Below, in pieces: positions 8,434 to 18,180 of a stretch of DNA of 64,000 nucleotides. How positions within the stretch are numbered: position 1 is the stretch's first letter; each line of letters begins with the position of its first letter. Both the position numbers and the translations under genes were made by a program. The DNA is from Jeotgalibacillus campisalis. Its GTDB lineage: Bacteria; Bacillota; Bacilli; Bacillales; Jeotgalibacillaceae. The notes beneath the pieces are model-generated. The model ran no database searches and was not told where the DNA came from. It saw only the letters and a program-made list of their open reading frames with translations. The DNA lies in the NCBI RefSeq assembly GCF_000829515.1, contig NZ_JXRR01000014.1, positions 558,001-622,000 on the forward strand, in the 5' to 3' direction.

Positions 8434-8782
8434 TTTTACTTATTGGAATTAGTTGTTCAAAAAACTGTTTATCGTTTAAAGCCATGCTGTTTTTCACGTA
8501 TGGCTCATCATGATGAAAAATTAAAAAACCATGATATAATTGAAGATCATCGTCACAAGAATCGCAAAACAGCAGTTCTTTCTCATCCCAGAACGCTATT
8601 TGAGATCCTCTTTTCTCTCTTACATTCGGGTATTTTTCAAGCATTTCGCTTATCTTTTTTTGATAAAAAGAAAATGCTTCCTCTTTTTTAGAAAATGTCC
8701 ATTGTTGTAAAATATCTTCTTCCCAGCCTTCTAAGAACCACCATGGTTCTGCGTCACTTTTAGTTTGTATGATATTCCACAT
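8414..8782 (-). CDS. DUF1033-like cytoplasmic protein
   Basis: 122 residues, soluble and rich in Trp and Glu. The N-terminus MWNIIQTKSDAEPWWFLEGWEEDI matches my recollection of the DUF1033 family of bacilli and streptococci, which also ends shortly after an aromatic FHHDEPY-like region. A CDSC cysteine pair is at about residue 74. Function unknown. The RBS GAGGTG precedes ATG. The C-terminus is encoded inside the terminator hairpin shared with the permease gene. Confidence 0.65.
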   Translation of the reverse strand: MWNIIQTKSDAEPWWFLEGWEEDILQQWTFSKKEEAFSFYQKKISEMLEKYPNVREKRGSQIAFWDEKELLFCDSCDDDLQLYHGFLIFHHDEPYVKNSMALNDKQFFEQLIPISKRRAEAD

Positions 8783-8988
8783 GGCTTTTCACCTCTTTAA
8801 CTATGCTGTCTACATCTTATAAGAGATTAGTATGAAAATAAAAGAATTTGCTTAATACCATCTTTACATCCTTTTCATTTTACGGGTTTCCTATCGCAGA
8901 CTGTGCCATTCTAAATAAATTAACAGCGTTAATAGTCGCTATTAATAAGTGGCTCCATTTAATTTTCAATGACTCTCTGAAGAAAGTA

Positions 8989-9021
8989 AAAAGAAGCAAG
9001 AGAAATTGTCTCATGCTTCTT
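8989..9021 (-). terminator. terminator of the ArsR-type gene
   Basis: AAGAAGCA-GAGA / TCTC-TGCTTCTT with one internal mismatch; on the minus strand it is followed by TTTTTAC. Confidence 0.75.
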
Positions 9022-9031
9022 TACCCAAAAA

Positions 9032-9334
9032 TTATTCGGTTGTGCGTTCAGTCATCGGTTCAATCAGTCGAACGATCAGAGGATATTTGGCAGATTGTGA
9101 ATCGAGCCGATACAATATTCTCTTTCCAGCCCTTTTTTCCGCGATCAATTCAGCATCTTTCAGCTTTTTTATATGCTGACTGACAAGCGGCTGACTGATC
9201 ATGAATAAATCAACAAATTGAGATACAGTCCATTCTTCCTCCGATAACTTCTTTGCCATCAATAGTCTTGTTTTGTCTCCAAATAGCCGATAAATTTCTG
9301 CTAATGCTTCTGGAGAATGGTTATTTTCAGTCAC
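9032..9334 (-). CDS. ArsR-family winged-helix regulator
   Basis: About 100 residues. ALAEIYRLFGDKTRLLMAKKL leads into the HTH (VSQFVDLFMISQPLVSQHIKKLKDAELI) and a basic wing (KRAGKRILYRL), the ArsR/SmtB layout. No CxC metal motif is visible in the recognition helix, so the sensed signal is unclear. The GTG at 9334 is preferred over ATG 9355 because TGAGG lies 8 nt upstream of it. No transporter is adjacent to suggest a target. Confidence 0.8.
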   Translation of the reverse strand: MTENNHSPEALAEIYRLFGDKTRLLMAKKLSEEEWTVSQFVDLFMISQPLVSQHIKKLKDAELIAEKRAGKRILYRLDSQSAKYPLIVRLIEPMTERTTE

Positions 9335-9561
9335 AATACATGCCTCATTTCCCATAAAACTAATCTTTAGTTATATTTAAATGGTTATTCGTACCTATTA
9401 TAAACCTATATAGTTCGAAAAAGCTATAATAATTGGCAAATTTTCCGTTTTATCTAGTCATTTAAGTCTACGTAAGAAATTTTAGTGTGCCTCACTTGCT
9501 ATCATTTCAGCAATCAGAGACAATATATGAAAGAAGTTATGAATGGAGAAAAGTAATTTTT

Positions 9562-9590
9562 TGAAACTAAACGGTTTGTCCGCTCGTATA
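9562..9590 (+). promoter_or_regulatory. sigma-W-type promoter of xpaC-telA
   Basis: TGAAAC (9562-9567), 17 nt, CGTATA (9585-9590). This matches the extracytoplasmic-function sigma-W consensus (TGAAAC, CGTA), with a spacer one base longer than usual. The B. subtilis xpaC-yaaN operon is, as I recall, in the sigma-W regulon. Confidence 0.75.
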
Positions 9591-9622
9591 TAAACTATAA
9601 GCCAACATAAGGAGTAGATGAT

Positions 9623-10264
9623 ATGAGAGAGTTTTTATATTTCTTGGCTAGAGCTGGAATCGCCCTTCCCATGTTTCTGTTGACCTGGATAACTGCATTT
9701 TATATTTTTGACATACAGCTTTTTTATGCTGTTTTGATTGGTATCGCCGGAGGTGTTATTCCATTTTATCTAATTAAATGGTTTCAGCACCGGTCCATTT
9801 TACGTTCTTACAAGTTAAGCTCACAGGAATATCAGTATATTCAGCAAAACTTAAAAGACGCTCAAAAGAAAATTTCCCGTTTACAGGGAAGAATGTTTCA
9901 AATACGTTCATTATCTGCTATGAGACAATTTAATGATTTAACTAAACTGTCCCGTAAAATTTTCGCAGTTGTTAAAAAGGATCCAAAGCGCTTTTATTTG
10001 GCGGAAAGGTTTTTCTTCTACCATCTTGATTCAGCTGTTGAACTGACAGACAAATACACGACACTTGCTACGCAGCCTATAAAAAATAAAGAAGTTTTGA
10101 CATCTCTTGAAGACACCAGAAAAACATTGCTGGACCTGAATTCATCAATGGAAGAAGAGTTAATGAATGTGTTGACCAACGATATAGATTCTTTGAGGGT
10201 AGAGCTTGATCTCGCTCAGATAAGCCTTCAGCGCGGTCAGCAATCCAGAGAGGGGATTGAATAA
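9623..10264 (+). CDS. xpaC: XpaC family membrane protein
   Basis: 213 residues. Two adjacent N-terminal membrane helices (about 8-28 and 34-52) are followed by a long cytoplasmic helical domain with coiled-coil character (about 70-205). Length and layout match XpaC, named for 5-bromo-4-chloroindolyl phosphate hydrolysis although its biochemistry is unresolved. It is the first gene of an operon, and its TAA overlaps the telA start (TAATG), implying coupled translation. RBS AAGGAG. Confidence 0.88.
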   Translation: MREFLYFLARAGIALPMFLLTWITAFYIFDIQLFYAVLIGIAGGVIPFYLIKWFQHRSILRSYKLSSQEYQYIQQNLKDAQKKISRLQGRMFQIRSLSAMRQFNDLTKLSRKIFAVVKKDPKRFYLAERFFFYHLDSAVELTDKYTTLATQPIKNKEVLTSLEDTRKTLLDLNSSMEEELMNVLTNDIDSLRVELDLAQISLQRGQQSREGIE

Positions 10265-11445
10265 TGGAGCAAAATCGACAATCAGTAAAAGTGGAAGAAA
10301 GAAGTCGGGGAATAGATGACCTTTTGTCTAATCCCTTTGGAGAAAATGAACTTACTCAGCTTTCCCCTGACAAAGAAGCGAATACGAATAAAAGGCTCAT
10401 GGACATTATACCGGAGCGTGATCAAGAGCAGGCTAGACAGATAGCTCAGCAAATCGATCCGACAGATCACCAGTCGATCCTGCAATATGGAACTGCTGCT
10501 CAATCGAAGCTTTCTAACTTTTCTCATTCTATGCTCGACCATGTTCAACGAAAAGATGTTGGACCTATAGGTGATATCTTAAAAGAGTTAATGGATCGAT
10601 TAGAGCAAATTGATCCTGATGAACTCTCTGATCAAAAAAGAGGCATGATTTCAAAACTGTTCAATCGTGTGAGCCGTTCTGTTAATGAAGTCTTGTCGAA
10701 ATATCAAAAACTCGGCGCTCAAGTCGATCGTATCTCTGTAAAACTCGATCATTCCAAAAAGTCCCTGATGGACGATATCCAGATGCTTGAGCAGCTGTAT
10801 CAGCAGAACAAAGACTATTTTCATGCTCTTAATATTTATATCGCTGCCGCTGAAATGAAACGTGAAGAACTGGAGCAAAAAACAATCCCGGAACTTAGAA
10901 AAAAAGCTGAAGCAAGCGATGATCAAATGGCGTATCAGGAAGTAAACGATATGATGCAATTTATGGATCGCCTTGAAAAGAGACTCCATGATCTTCAATT
11001 AAGCCGACAAATCACGATTCAAAGTGCACCTCAGATCAGAATGATTCAAAATATCAATCAGGCTTTGGCTGAAAAAATCCAAGCTTCCATCTTAACAGCC
11101 ATTCCTTTATGGAAAAACCAAATTGCCATTGCCCTCACCCTTTTCCGTCAGCAGCGGGCAGTTGAAGCTCAAAAGCAAGTTACTAAAACAACAAATGATT
11201 TGCTATTAAAGAATTCAGAAATGCTAAAAACCAACAGTATTGAAACAGCAAAAGAAAATGAACGCGGTATAGTAGATATCGAAACGCTAAAAACAACTCA
11301 GGCTAATCTCGTCTCTACTCTTGAGGAAACATTACGCATCCAGCAGGAAGGCCGTGAAAAACGACGACAGGCAGAAACAGAAATTCAGGCAATGGAATCT
11401 GATTTAAAACAGCAGCTGTTGCAGATGCGCAGCCCTAAGAATTAA
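10264..11445 (+). CDS. telA: toxic anion resistance protein TelA/YaaN
   Basis: 393 residues, almost wholly helical and soluble. It has the TelA core: [24 protein letters not shown] near residues 70-95, a coiled-coil middle, and [39 protein letters not shown] (about 255-295), which is characteristic. Family members are linked to tellurite resistance and cell-envelope stress; the mechanism is not established. It is translationally coupled to xpaC and shares its sigma-W-like promoter. Confidence 0.9.
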   Translation: MEQNRQSVKVEERSRGIDDLLSNPFGENELTQLSPDKEANTNKRLMDIIPERDQEQARQIAQQIDPTDHQSILQYGTAAQSKLSNFSHSMLDHVQRKDVGPIGDILKELMDRLEQIDPDELSDQKRGMISKLFNRVSRSVNEVLSKYQKLGAQVDRISVKLDHSKKSLMDDIQMLEQLYQQNKDYFHALNIYIAAAEMKREELEQKTIPELRKKAEASDDQMAYQEVNDMMQFMDRLEKRLHDLQLSRQITIQSAPQIRMIQNINQALAEKIQASILTAIPLWKNQIAIALTLFRQQRAVEAQKQVTKTTNDLLLKNSEMLKTNSIETAKENERGIVDIETLKTTQANLVSTLEETLRIQQEGREKRRQAETEIQAMESDLKQQLLQMRSPKN

Positions 11446-11446
11446 C

Positions 11447-11480
11447 AAAAGCACCTCACCATTTTGGCGGGGTGCTTTTG
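11447..11480 (+). terminator. terminator of the xpaC-telA operon
   Basis: AAAAGCACCTC / GGGGTGCTTTT stem (one G-T pair), then GCTTT. It follows the telA stop directly. Confidence 0.82.
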
Positions 11481-11572
11481 CTTTGGGGAAATTGGCAAAC
11501 TAAAATTTTGCACTATCATGATGGTTAATAAGGAACTAGTATCCCGTGCATCCCTGCTCTCACTTGCGCCTC

Positions 11573-13480
11573 CTATATACTCTTGTACAAGAGTTTTTTT
11601 AACAGAGGAAATAAAATATCAGGCAATTCATCTATATTGGGTATAAACAAACTGTACTTTCCATACATATTTTGAATGACTTCTTTTTGTGACTCTTGTA
11701 TTTCCTCGTTTGACAAAAACACATTAATTACTTCAATGCCATGTTTCCTTGCATGGAGCACGGCTTCATGCGTATCCATTATTCCGTTTTGCTCGTAATT
11801 CATTGCCGCAGGCTCGCCATCAGAAAATACGAGTAAAAAGCGATTTTGTTCATTTCGCTTCATTAATCTTTCTGTCATATGCCTTATGGCAAATCCATCC
11901 CGGTTATCTTCTTCAGGCATTAACTGCATGATGGAGGCGCTAGCGTTTGTATAGATCGATTGGTCATATGAAATAACCGTTTTAAGATGGTTCGGTTGAC
12001 TAAACTCACTTACTTTGTCTGTATCTTCCCAGAACCCAACTATTTCATGGGGTACTCGAACCGACTTAAGCACTTCATGAAACAGGACAAGGCCTTTTTT
12101 TGTTTCTTCCATTTTATCCTGCATTGAAGCAGAGCAATCCAGCAGCAATGTAAAAGTGGCATCAATTTTTGGACTCTCTTCATCCTTTTTATAAAAGACT
12201 TTTGGCTGGTCTTCTGTAAAAAAAGGAATAAGCTGTTTACTTAAACGACCAAAAGCCAGGCTGCCTCTCGGCTGGTTTCTTTTGTGATCCAATGTCTTTT
12301 CAATAATTTTTTGAAGTTTTTTATGAAGGTGAAAAATGTTTTTTTTCAAACGATCATAATGCTGCTGCTCATTTGACTTAATAGGCGAAGCATGTTCAAA
12401 AACAGCAAATGCAAACCGATTTTCTTTACCGTATACGTCTCCCTGACCTTTTTCTTCTGATTTGGATTCTTCCACATCGCCTTCAAAATCGTCCCTTGCT
12501 GCTTTTTTGCTTGATCCCTGTACCATCCCAAGAGCCTGGTCTCCATCATCGCCTTCTCTTGCTTCATTTCCTTTAATATTCGTTTTCGTTCCCTGATCTA
12601 AATCAAACTGAAGAAAAGACTCACCTTTATCCGAGGATTCACGGTGCCAGGTTTTGAACTCTTCTTCCATCACCTCTTCTTCACCCGTAGCCTCTTCTTC
12701 CTGCTGATCGTCATTAGCAAGAGGGTCGCGCCGTTTTAAGTCTTCAAACGTGAGCTCCTCCCATTCCTTCATAATCTTCTCAGGCAGATGAAAATATTCG
12801 TTCAGCATATCTTTTGCCAGTATCTCTTCTAAAAGTCCGCAAAGTTCATAACTTATTGCGGCTGATTGTTTTGTTGACTTCGCCTCAAAGGAGCGCTGAA
12901 TTTGCTGCTGAATGAAGGAGTGTGCAAGCGTGATTTCAGGCTGTATGGATGGCCATTCATCAATTGGGGATTGAGCATGCAAAAGCATATAGATAAAATT
13001 CAATAATGCATCCGTGTGGACTCCTTTTACAAGGTGTACATTTAATTGGGATTGAAAATATCGTGTATAGATCTGTCTTCTCATCGCGAAAGCACGTTTG
13101 GTGCCGGGTCTGATTTTTTTCACTTCTTCTTCAATTCGAGCATCTTCAATCATCATAAAAATTTGTTTAGCGAAAGAAGAAATCGGACTTTTATTGATCT
13201 TTGAAAGGTAGCTGTTTATTTCTCTGACATCTGAATAACGATACGTGCCTACAGCCCTGAGGTATATATCGGATGTTAAACCAAACCATTCTTCTTCCCT
13301 TTTCCTGTGATCCCAGAAATGACTTACAATTATTTTTTGATTAGGTACATCCAGATAATTTAATGGTCCATATTCTACTTCCATATCTTGAGATTTTGCT
13401 AATGTTTTAGCAAGATCGATTAGTTCCATTAACTGGAATGAATTCACATTTTCATCATTAAACTGAATAAATCGCTGCAT
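11573..13480 (-). CDS. yojO: VWA-domain protein, YojO/CobT-like
   Basis: 635 residues. The N-terminal half (1-230) is a helical domain. A strongly acidic low-complexity linker runs about 235-360. The C-terminal von Willebrand A domain (about 430-630) has the MIDAS motif DCSAS (LLLDCSASMQDKM) and FSDGEP. Such proteins pair with a MoxR-type AAA ATPase for metal insertion or protein remodelling (CobST, NorQD). The partner ATPase gene lies 11 nt upstream. The RBS lies within the spacer. The client protein is unknown. Confidence 0.88.
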   Translation of the reverse strand: MQRFIQFNDENVNSFQLMELIDLAKTLAKSQDMEVEYGPLNYLDVPNQKIIVSHFWDHRKREEEWFGLTSDIYLRAVGTYRYSDVREINSYLSKINKSPISSFAKQIFMMIEDARIEEEVKKIRPGTKRAFAMRRQIYTRYFQSQLNVHLVKGVHTDALLNFIYMLLHAQSPIDEWPSIQPEITLAHSFIQQQIQRSFEAKSTKQSAAISYELCGLLEEILAKDMLNEYFHLPEKIMKEWEELTFEDLKRRDPLANDDQQEEEATGEEEVMEEEFKTWHRESSDKGESFLQFDLDQGTKTNIKGNEAREGDDGDQALGMVQGSSKKAARDDFEGDVEESKSEEKGQGDVYGKENRFAFAVFEHASPIKSNEQQHYDRLKKNIFHLHKKLQKIIEKTLDHKRNQPRGSLAFGRLSKQLIPFFTEDQPKVFYKKDEESPKIDATFTLLLDCSASMQDKMEETKKGLVLFHEVLKSVRVPHEIVGFWEDTDKVSEFSQPNHLKTVISYDQSIYTNASASIMQLMPEEDNRDGFAIRHMTERLMKRNEQNRFLLVFSDGEPAAMNYEQNGIMDTHEAVLHARKHGIEVINVFLSNEEIQESQKEVIQNMYGKYSLFIPNIDELPDILFPLLKKLLYKSI

Positions 13481-13491
13481 ATAGATTCCCC

Positions 13492-14370
13492 TTACTCAAA
13501 GATGGTCTCTGCTGCATTTCTAATGGCCGCCTTCTCTCTGTCGTCCTCGACTTTATCAATAATTCCTCTTTGAATAGCACGTAATGGCGGAACGTATAGC
13601 GCCAGATCACAAGTATCCAATAGGGCTCTTATAGACGCAGCTTCTTCTGCTACTTGTCCATTTTGAACCTGAGCAAGCAAATCCTCAGACAATTGAACAA
13701 ACTTAGAGATCAAGGTGTGATCTTTCAAATCACTTTGAGATTGAATTACTTTTAATAAGGTTTCACCTTGAATATATGGTACATCAATAACGATAAACCG
13801 GTTCTTCAATGCCTCATTTAACGGAACTGTGCCAATGTAGCCTTCATTAATTGCTGCAATGACACCGAAGCCATCTTCAGCTTTAATGACTTCATTTGTG
13901 AAGGGATTTGTAATCGTGCGTCTGTAATCCAACACTCCGTTTAATATAGGCAGTGTCTCCGGCTTTGCCATATTTATTTCATCAATATATAAAAGCTGTC
14001 CTTTTTTCATTGCTTGAATAACAGGACCTTCAACAAACGTAATGGTTGATTTGCCATTTACCTGCTCGATTGTTTTATAACCAAGCATGGCTTCAGCATC
14101 AAGATCAATCGAACAGTTAATGCTGTACATAGGCTGGCTGAATAGTTCACTTATGGATTCAGCAAGCTTAGTTTTACCCGAGCCGGTTGGACCTTTTAGT
14201 AAAACATTTTTGTTAAGAGCCAGGCTGATTACAGCGTCCTCAATAATAGAAGGATCTTCTGATGTATAGCCGCCTAAGCCCACTCTTTGCATATCCTCAG
14301 GGGAATACGTCTTTTGGGTTCTTGAAGCAATGAGTTGCTGAAGAGAGTCTGGGAGATGTTTAATTACCAT
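13492..14370 (-). CDS. yojN: MoxR/NorQ-type AAA+ ATPase
   Basis: 292 residues with a complete AAA+ core: Walker A GPTGSGKT (about 60-67), Walker B LLYIDEIN (about 124-131), sensor-1 region VIAAINEGY, and the arginine-finger region NEALKNRF. It is the first gene of a two-gene operon with the VWA protein, the classical MoxR-VWA chaperone arrangement. In B. subtilis the equivalent pair is yojN-yojO; the target complex is not known. Confidence 0.9.
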   Translation of the reverse strand: MVIKHLPDSLQQLIASRTQKTYSPEDMQRVGLGGYTSEDPSIIEDAVISLALNKNVLLKGPTGSGKTKLAESISELFSQPMYSINCSIDLDAEAMLGYKTIEQVNGKSTITFVEGPVIQAMKKGQLLYIDEINMAKPETLPILNGVLDYRRTITNPFTNEVIKAEDGFGVIAAINEGYIGTVPLNEALKNRFIVIDVPYIQGETLLKVIQSQSDLKDHTLISKFVQLSEDLLAQVQNGQVAEEAASIRALLDTCDLALYVPPLRAIQRGIIDKVEDDREKAAIRNAAETIFE

Positions 14371-14563
14371 TGATTAATTCATCCTCGCTTTAATAGTATA
14401 TTTAGATATCCCTCATTTTAACGTGCTCAGCAAAGAGTAAGCAACTTTAACCGTCTTTAGTGCATTCGCAGTCATTTCTCATTATCTAGAGTTTGAGAGT
14501 GACAGATAAAGTTCTTTCAAGTAAAATGAGTTTCGTATAGTTTGAGGGGAGAGAAACAGAAGA

Positions 14564-15358
14564 ATGACGGCTTTTAGAAAGAGATGTGCAGCTCTTGCTG
14601 AACACTCGACATTTACAACGATCATTATTATCTTAATCATCTTTAATGCGGTTTTAATTGGTTTAGAAACCTATACCTCTATTTACAATCGATATACGGA
14701 TTGGTTTGTCTTTTTAGACCAGCTATTATTATGGCTTTTTACTATTGAAATTATGATTCGGTTGATCGGCAGTTCCTCCTTAAAATCTTTTTTTAGTGAG
14801 CCCTGGAATATTTTCGATTTTGTTATCGTTGCCAGCGGTCATTTGTTTGTAGGAGGTCATTATGTAACCGTTCTGCGTATCCTCCGGGTTCTGAGGGTTT
14901 TAAGAGCAATTTCAATCATTCCTTCTTTAAGAAAAATGGTCAACGCTTTGCTCATGACAATTCCTTCTATGGGTACGATCATGCTGCTGCTTGGCATTTT
15001 CTTTTACATCTATGGAGTAATTGGAACGACACTGTTTAAATCGATTGCACCTGAATATTTTGGCACACTTCACGATAGTCTGCTGAGCCTTTTTCAGGTC
15101 GTGACACTTGAATCATGGGCGAGCGGTGTGATGAGGCCTATATTAGCCGAAGATCCTACTGCCTGGTGGTTTTTTGTTACCTTTATATTAATTGGTACAT
15201 TTGTTATCTTTAATTTATTCGTTGGGGTCGTTGTGACGAATGTTGAGGAAGCCAATCAGGCTGAGAATCCTTCACCTACGGAAGTTAAAATAAATGAAGT
15301 TCAAAAAGAATTAGAAGAAATAAAAAAACTGCTTCAGGATCAAAAGAGAAATCCCTAA
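14564..15358 (+). CDS. NaChBac-like voltage-gated sodium channel
   Basis: 264 residues with six membrane helices of one ion-channel repeat. The S4 voltage sensor spans about 102-118, with arginines every third residue (R105, R108, R111, R114). The selectivity filter TLESWAS (181-187) is the BacNav signature for Na+. S6 (IFNLFVGVVVTNVEEA) is followed by a C-terminal coiled coil (INEVQKELEEIKKLLQ) that would assemble the tetramer. RBS GAGGGGAG. NaChBac of alkaliphilic Bacillus supports pH homeostasis and motility; that role here is inferred. Confidence 0.93.
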   Translation: MTAFRKRCAALAEHSTFTTIIIILIIFNAVLIGLETYTSIYNRYTDWFVFLDQLLLWLFTIEIMIRLIGSSSLKSFFSEPWNIFDFVIVASGHLFVGGHYVTVLRILRVLRVLRAISIIPSLRKMVNALLMTIPSMGTIMLLLGIFFYIYGVIGTTLFKSIAPEYFGTLHDSLLSLFQVVTLESWASGVMRPILAEDPTAWWFFVTFILIGTFVIFNLFVGVVVTNVEEANQAENPSPTEVKINEVQKELEEIKKLLQDQKRNP

Positions 15359-15374
15359 CAGACTTTAAGCTTTA

Positions 15375-15408
15375 AAAACCCCTAAATCATTCCTGATTTA
15401 GGGGTTTT
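15375..15408. terminator. bidirectional terminator
   Basis: AAAACCCCTAAATCA / TGATTTAGGGGTTTT with a 4-nt loop, perfect, between convergent channel and rok genes. Confidence 0.93.
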
Positions 15409-15413
15409 ATCGA

Positions 15414-15875
15414 TTATGATTCTTTTTCAAATATGTATAAACCACGATCCAGCTTACGAACTTGTTTGTCTTTTCGCTGTATTGTTTTCATAAATGTGGT
15501 CATATTCGCTACTTTAAAACCTGTCTCACTTAAAATATAATCTTGAATTTCTGTTCCTTTGACCGGCTGCAAGCGTTCTTTTAAGATCTTAAAGGCTGCC
15601 TCATGCATTTGTCTGGACTTTCCAATTTTTTTCGTTTTAGGAATTCTTTTGGTAGTAGGATGAGGAAGAAATATTGATTCATTCGATGAAGTATAAGGCT
15701 CGATTTCTGATGGTTCTTGCAGATTACTCTCTGTATATTCGCCTTGAGACAAGTCAAGCTCACGCAGTCTTTCCATGATCGACTGTCTTTCCTTTCTAAA
15801 TTCCTGAAGAATTCGTTCTTCAGAATCTGCCATTTGTTCCAACCTTAACTTAAGCGCAATTCTTTCATTAAACAT
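15414..15875 (-). CDS. rok: Rok, nucleoid-associated xenogeneic silencer
   Basis: 153 residues (B. subtilis Rok is 191). The N-terminal oligomerisation helix MFNERIALKLRLEQ is nearly identical to that of Rok. The middle linker is shorter. The C-terminal winged helix holds MTTFMKTIQRK, matching the Rok DNA-binding motif around NMTTFMQS. Rok silences AT-rich foreign DNA and comK in B. subtilis; the reduced linker suggests a compact orthologue. The AT-rich accessory block near 40-49 kb is a natural target (inference). Confidence 0.88.
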   Translation of the reverse strand: MFNERIALKLRLEQMADSEERILQEFRKERQSIMERLRELDLSQGEYTESNLQEPSEIEPYTSSNESIFLPHPTTKRIPKTKKIGKSRQMHEAAFKILKERLQPVKGTEIQDYILSETGFKVANMTTFMKTIQRKDKQVRKLDRGLYIFEKES

Positions 15876-15987
15876 ATGTCACTCCCCTTTACTCTTCATA
15901 TTGCTCTGTTAGTACAGCAGTGATCTTAACAAAGCACCTTTATTTATAGATTTATTATAATAGTTAAAATTTTAAAAGAAAAGAAGT

Positions 15988-16020
15988 AAAACTCCAGTTT
16001 TACTAAATAAACTGGAGTTT
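15988..16020 (-). terminator. terminator hairpin
   Basis: AAACTCCAGTTT / AAACTGGAGTTT with an 8-nt loop, 7 nt after the stop of the small gene at 16028. Confidence 0.82.
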
Positions 16021-16027
16021 CGTTTCA

Positions 16028-16231
16028 CTAAATTTTTTTAAAGTAATCTTTGTAAAATCCTCCCACTTTGCCGGAGTTATCAATTATAAATATAAATTCA
16101 TCCGTTTCATTTTGTACATTATACGTTTTACCAACTGTTAACACATTGTTTACTACATATTTTGCCGCCTGATCACTCACACATTCCACTTTCGCCTGGG
16201 GGGTTGTCGTGTTCCAATCCTTATGTATCAT
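16028..16231 (-). CDS. DUF6501-like small protein
   Basis: 67 residues beginning MIHKDW and ending FYKDYFKKI. The core YNVQNETDEFIFIIDNSGKVGGFYK looks like a small beta-barrel and resembles short DUF6501 proteins of bacilli, as I remember them. The ATG at 16231 is used because AGGAGTG lies 8 nt upstream; the longer frame starting at 16297 has none. Function unknown. It is downstream of the Ntn-hydrolase gene on the same strand. Confidence 0.65.
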   Translation of the reverse strand: MIHKDWNTTTPQAKVECVSDQAAKYVVNNVLTVGKTYNVQNETDEFIFIIDNSGKVGGFYKDYFKKI

Positions 16232-16300
16232 CTTATTCACTCCTTTATTAGTATTGAGTATATCGCGAGACTTAGACAGTTTCAACAAAACAATCAAGCA

Positions 16301-17341
16301 TTATTGATGCTCGAATAATTCGTTTGATTGAATGCTTCCAAATATTTTTGTTATTGGAAATCGTTTTTCTTTAAGCCATTCTCCAAAAGGGATCGTTACT
16401 GGATGGGCATTCTCCCCTAACCCGAACAGCATCGTTAACGTTTCAGGAATATAGACTGCTGTATGAATGGTTCCTGACCAGCTGCTGTAATTTCTTTTAA
16501 AAATACCATGATCAGGGTTATTGAAAAATTCAAAGGCTTCATTTGGCAGCATACGATCACTTGACCGGTTCTCAACCATCGTTAATCGCTTTTTCGATTC
16601 TTCCAGATGATATCGATTTTCTGTAAGTGACGATTCTGTTTGAAAATGGTTTGTACAGGCAGTCACAGACTCTCTGACAGATGTACCTCTTCCTGAGGCT
16701 TCAACAACCGCTGAGTGACCTTCTGCGTCGTACAATGAGTAATTAAAGGCGTGCCTGTGAGGAATATGCTTTAACATTTTCACCGCTTCTTGAACGGATG
16801 CACAGGAGTCCAAAAGAAAGCGGGCTATGGTTGCACAGATAAATCCTTTCGCCGGATTTCTTCGATTAACAAGGTGATAGCCGACTACAAGCCCCTTCTC
16901 ATTCATTCCGTCTATTCTGCCGATCATTCTTCCGCTAGTTCCAATTGATGCGTACCCCTCTTTGGGCTCCCATAAAAGAAGTCTGCCTTCGTATGTTTTA
17001 GGATGATAATCATAATTTCGCACATAAAATCCATCCTTCATTAGTGCACTACAGCCTGATTTACCCCAATCCTGCTGATAGCCGCTGTACTCGTGAAAAA
17101 CTTCATCCATTGGCCATTCCAGGACAGAGGCTACTCCTTCTAATTCTTCCCAAAGACCAGGAGAAAATTCATCGTAAAACTGTTTGGCTTCTACTAGATC
17201 GGTGTCGTATTTACGAATGGATATTTTTCTACGGTTGATATGAGAATGATATAATGGAGTTTGAATAAATTTAGTTGCTTCTAAAATACCAAGCTCAAAA
17301 TAAGATCCTGTCCCTTTTATGACATCAACATGAAATTTCAA
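16301..17341 (-). CDS. C45-type Ntn-hydrolase (acyltransferase/amidase family)
   Basis: About 346 residues. The family resembles isopenicillin N acyltransferase-like peptidases, which normally self-process at an internal cysteine. SGCSAL places the candidate nucleophile at about Cys97, followed by NYDYHP, a common pattern after the catalytic Cys. The start is TTG 17341, with GAGGAGG 8 nt upstream; the GTG at 17350 abuts the RBS. Substrate unknown. It lies 20 nt downstream of the DedA-family gene, possibly co-transcribed. Confidence 0.78.
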   Translation of the reverse strand: MKFHVDVIKGTGSYFELGILEATKFIQTPLYHSHINRRKISIRKYDTDLVEAKQFYDEFSPGLWEELEGVASVLEWPMDEVFHEYSGYQQDWGKSGCSALMKDGFYVRNYDYHPKTYEGRLLLWEPKEGYASIGTSGRMIGRIDGMNEKGLVVGYHLVNRRNPAKGFICATIARFLLDSCASVQEAVKMLKHIPHRHAFNYSLYDAEGHSAVVEASGRGTSVRESVTACTNHFQTESSLTENRYHLEESKKRLTMVENRSSDRMLPNEAFEFFNNPDHGIFKRNYSSWSGTIHTAVYIPETLTMLFGLGENAHPVTIPFGEWLKEKRFPITKIFGSIQSNELFEHQ

Positions 17342-17361
17342 TGTTTCCACCTCCTCTTAAT

Positions 17362-17964
17362 TTAACTTTCAGAAGCTGTTTGCTTTTGTTTCGCCTTCTT
17401 TCGCTGATACAGAATTCCAGCCATGACTAAAACACCAGCACCAATCGGGATAATATATTTTAAACTATCCAGAATATCAGGATAAACCAATGGAAATGCC
17501 CTGCCGATTTGAAAATAAATAGTTGTCCAGACAAAAGCAGCCGGGTAGGCAAATAAACAAAATTTCCAAAATCGATGTTTAGATATCCCTACCACATATG
17601 GCATCCCCCACCTTACACCAGGAATAAAAAAGCTAAATGCAATGGCCCAGCTCCCGTACTGGTTTAAAAACTCGGTACTTTTATCCCATCTGGATGCGAG
17701 CCTTGATTTTTTTATCCTATTTTCAATCTTTGATCCAAATAATCTTCCAATGCCATAAGCCGCACTTGCACTTGATATTAATCCCAGGTAAGTAGAAGTA
17801 AATGCAATGACAGGGTTGTAGGATTGTTGAACCGTAATCATTCCGGAAAAAGAAGCTGCCAGTTCGTTTGGCAGAGGGAGTCCGAAAAATAAGAGCCAGC
17901 TAAATATAAACATGCTCCAATAACCAAAGCGTTCGGTTAGTTCGTCAAACAGTACAGTATCCAT
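17362..17964 (-). CDS. DedA-family membrane protein
   Basis: 200 residues with about five membrane segments, an N-terminal FFGLPLPNELAASFSG loop, and the DedA motif FFIPGVRWGMPYVVGIS (about 110-128). The C-terminus is lysine-rich and cytoplasmic. DedA proteins flip polyprenyl-phosphate or phospholipid carriers; which one is not visible here. AGGAAA precedes ATG 17964. Confidence 0.85.
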   Translation of the reverse strand: MDTVLFDELTERFGYWSMFIFSWLLFFGLPLPNELAASFSGMITVQQSYNPVIAFTSTYLGLISSASAAYGIGRLFGSKIENRIKKSRLASRWDKSTEFLNQYGSWAIAFSFFIPGVRWGMPYVVGISKHRFWKFCLFAYPAAFVWTTIYFQIGRAFPLVYPDILDSLKYIIPIGAGVLVMAGILYQRKKAKQKQTASES

Positions 17965-18180
17965 TTGTTTTCCTTTCTGTTCTTAAAAAATTTAGACAGT
18001 AGAATAAGATTCATTATATCTAATATTTTTCTTTTCGCATAACATTACGAAGTGAGGGTGCAACAATACAATTTTGTGACACAGCTCTTTTTCGTTGGAC
18101 CCTTTTCGAACAACCTGCTATACTGTCTTTAATGGAATAATTAGAATATTCCATAATTACTCTGAGGAGGTCGATGTGGA

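Noticed and set aside
8848-9183. 111-codon plus-strand frame over the ArsR gene
   Set aside because: It is antisense to a recognised gene and includes its terminator; no RBS or protein-like composition.
9032-9334. Metal-sensing role for the ArsR-type regulator
   Set aside because: No CxC or other clear metal ligands in the recognition helix, and no metal exporter nearby.
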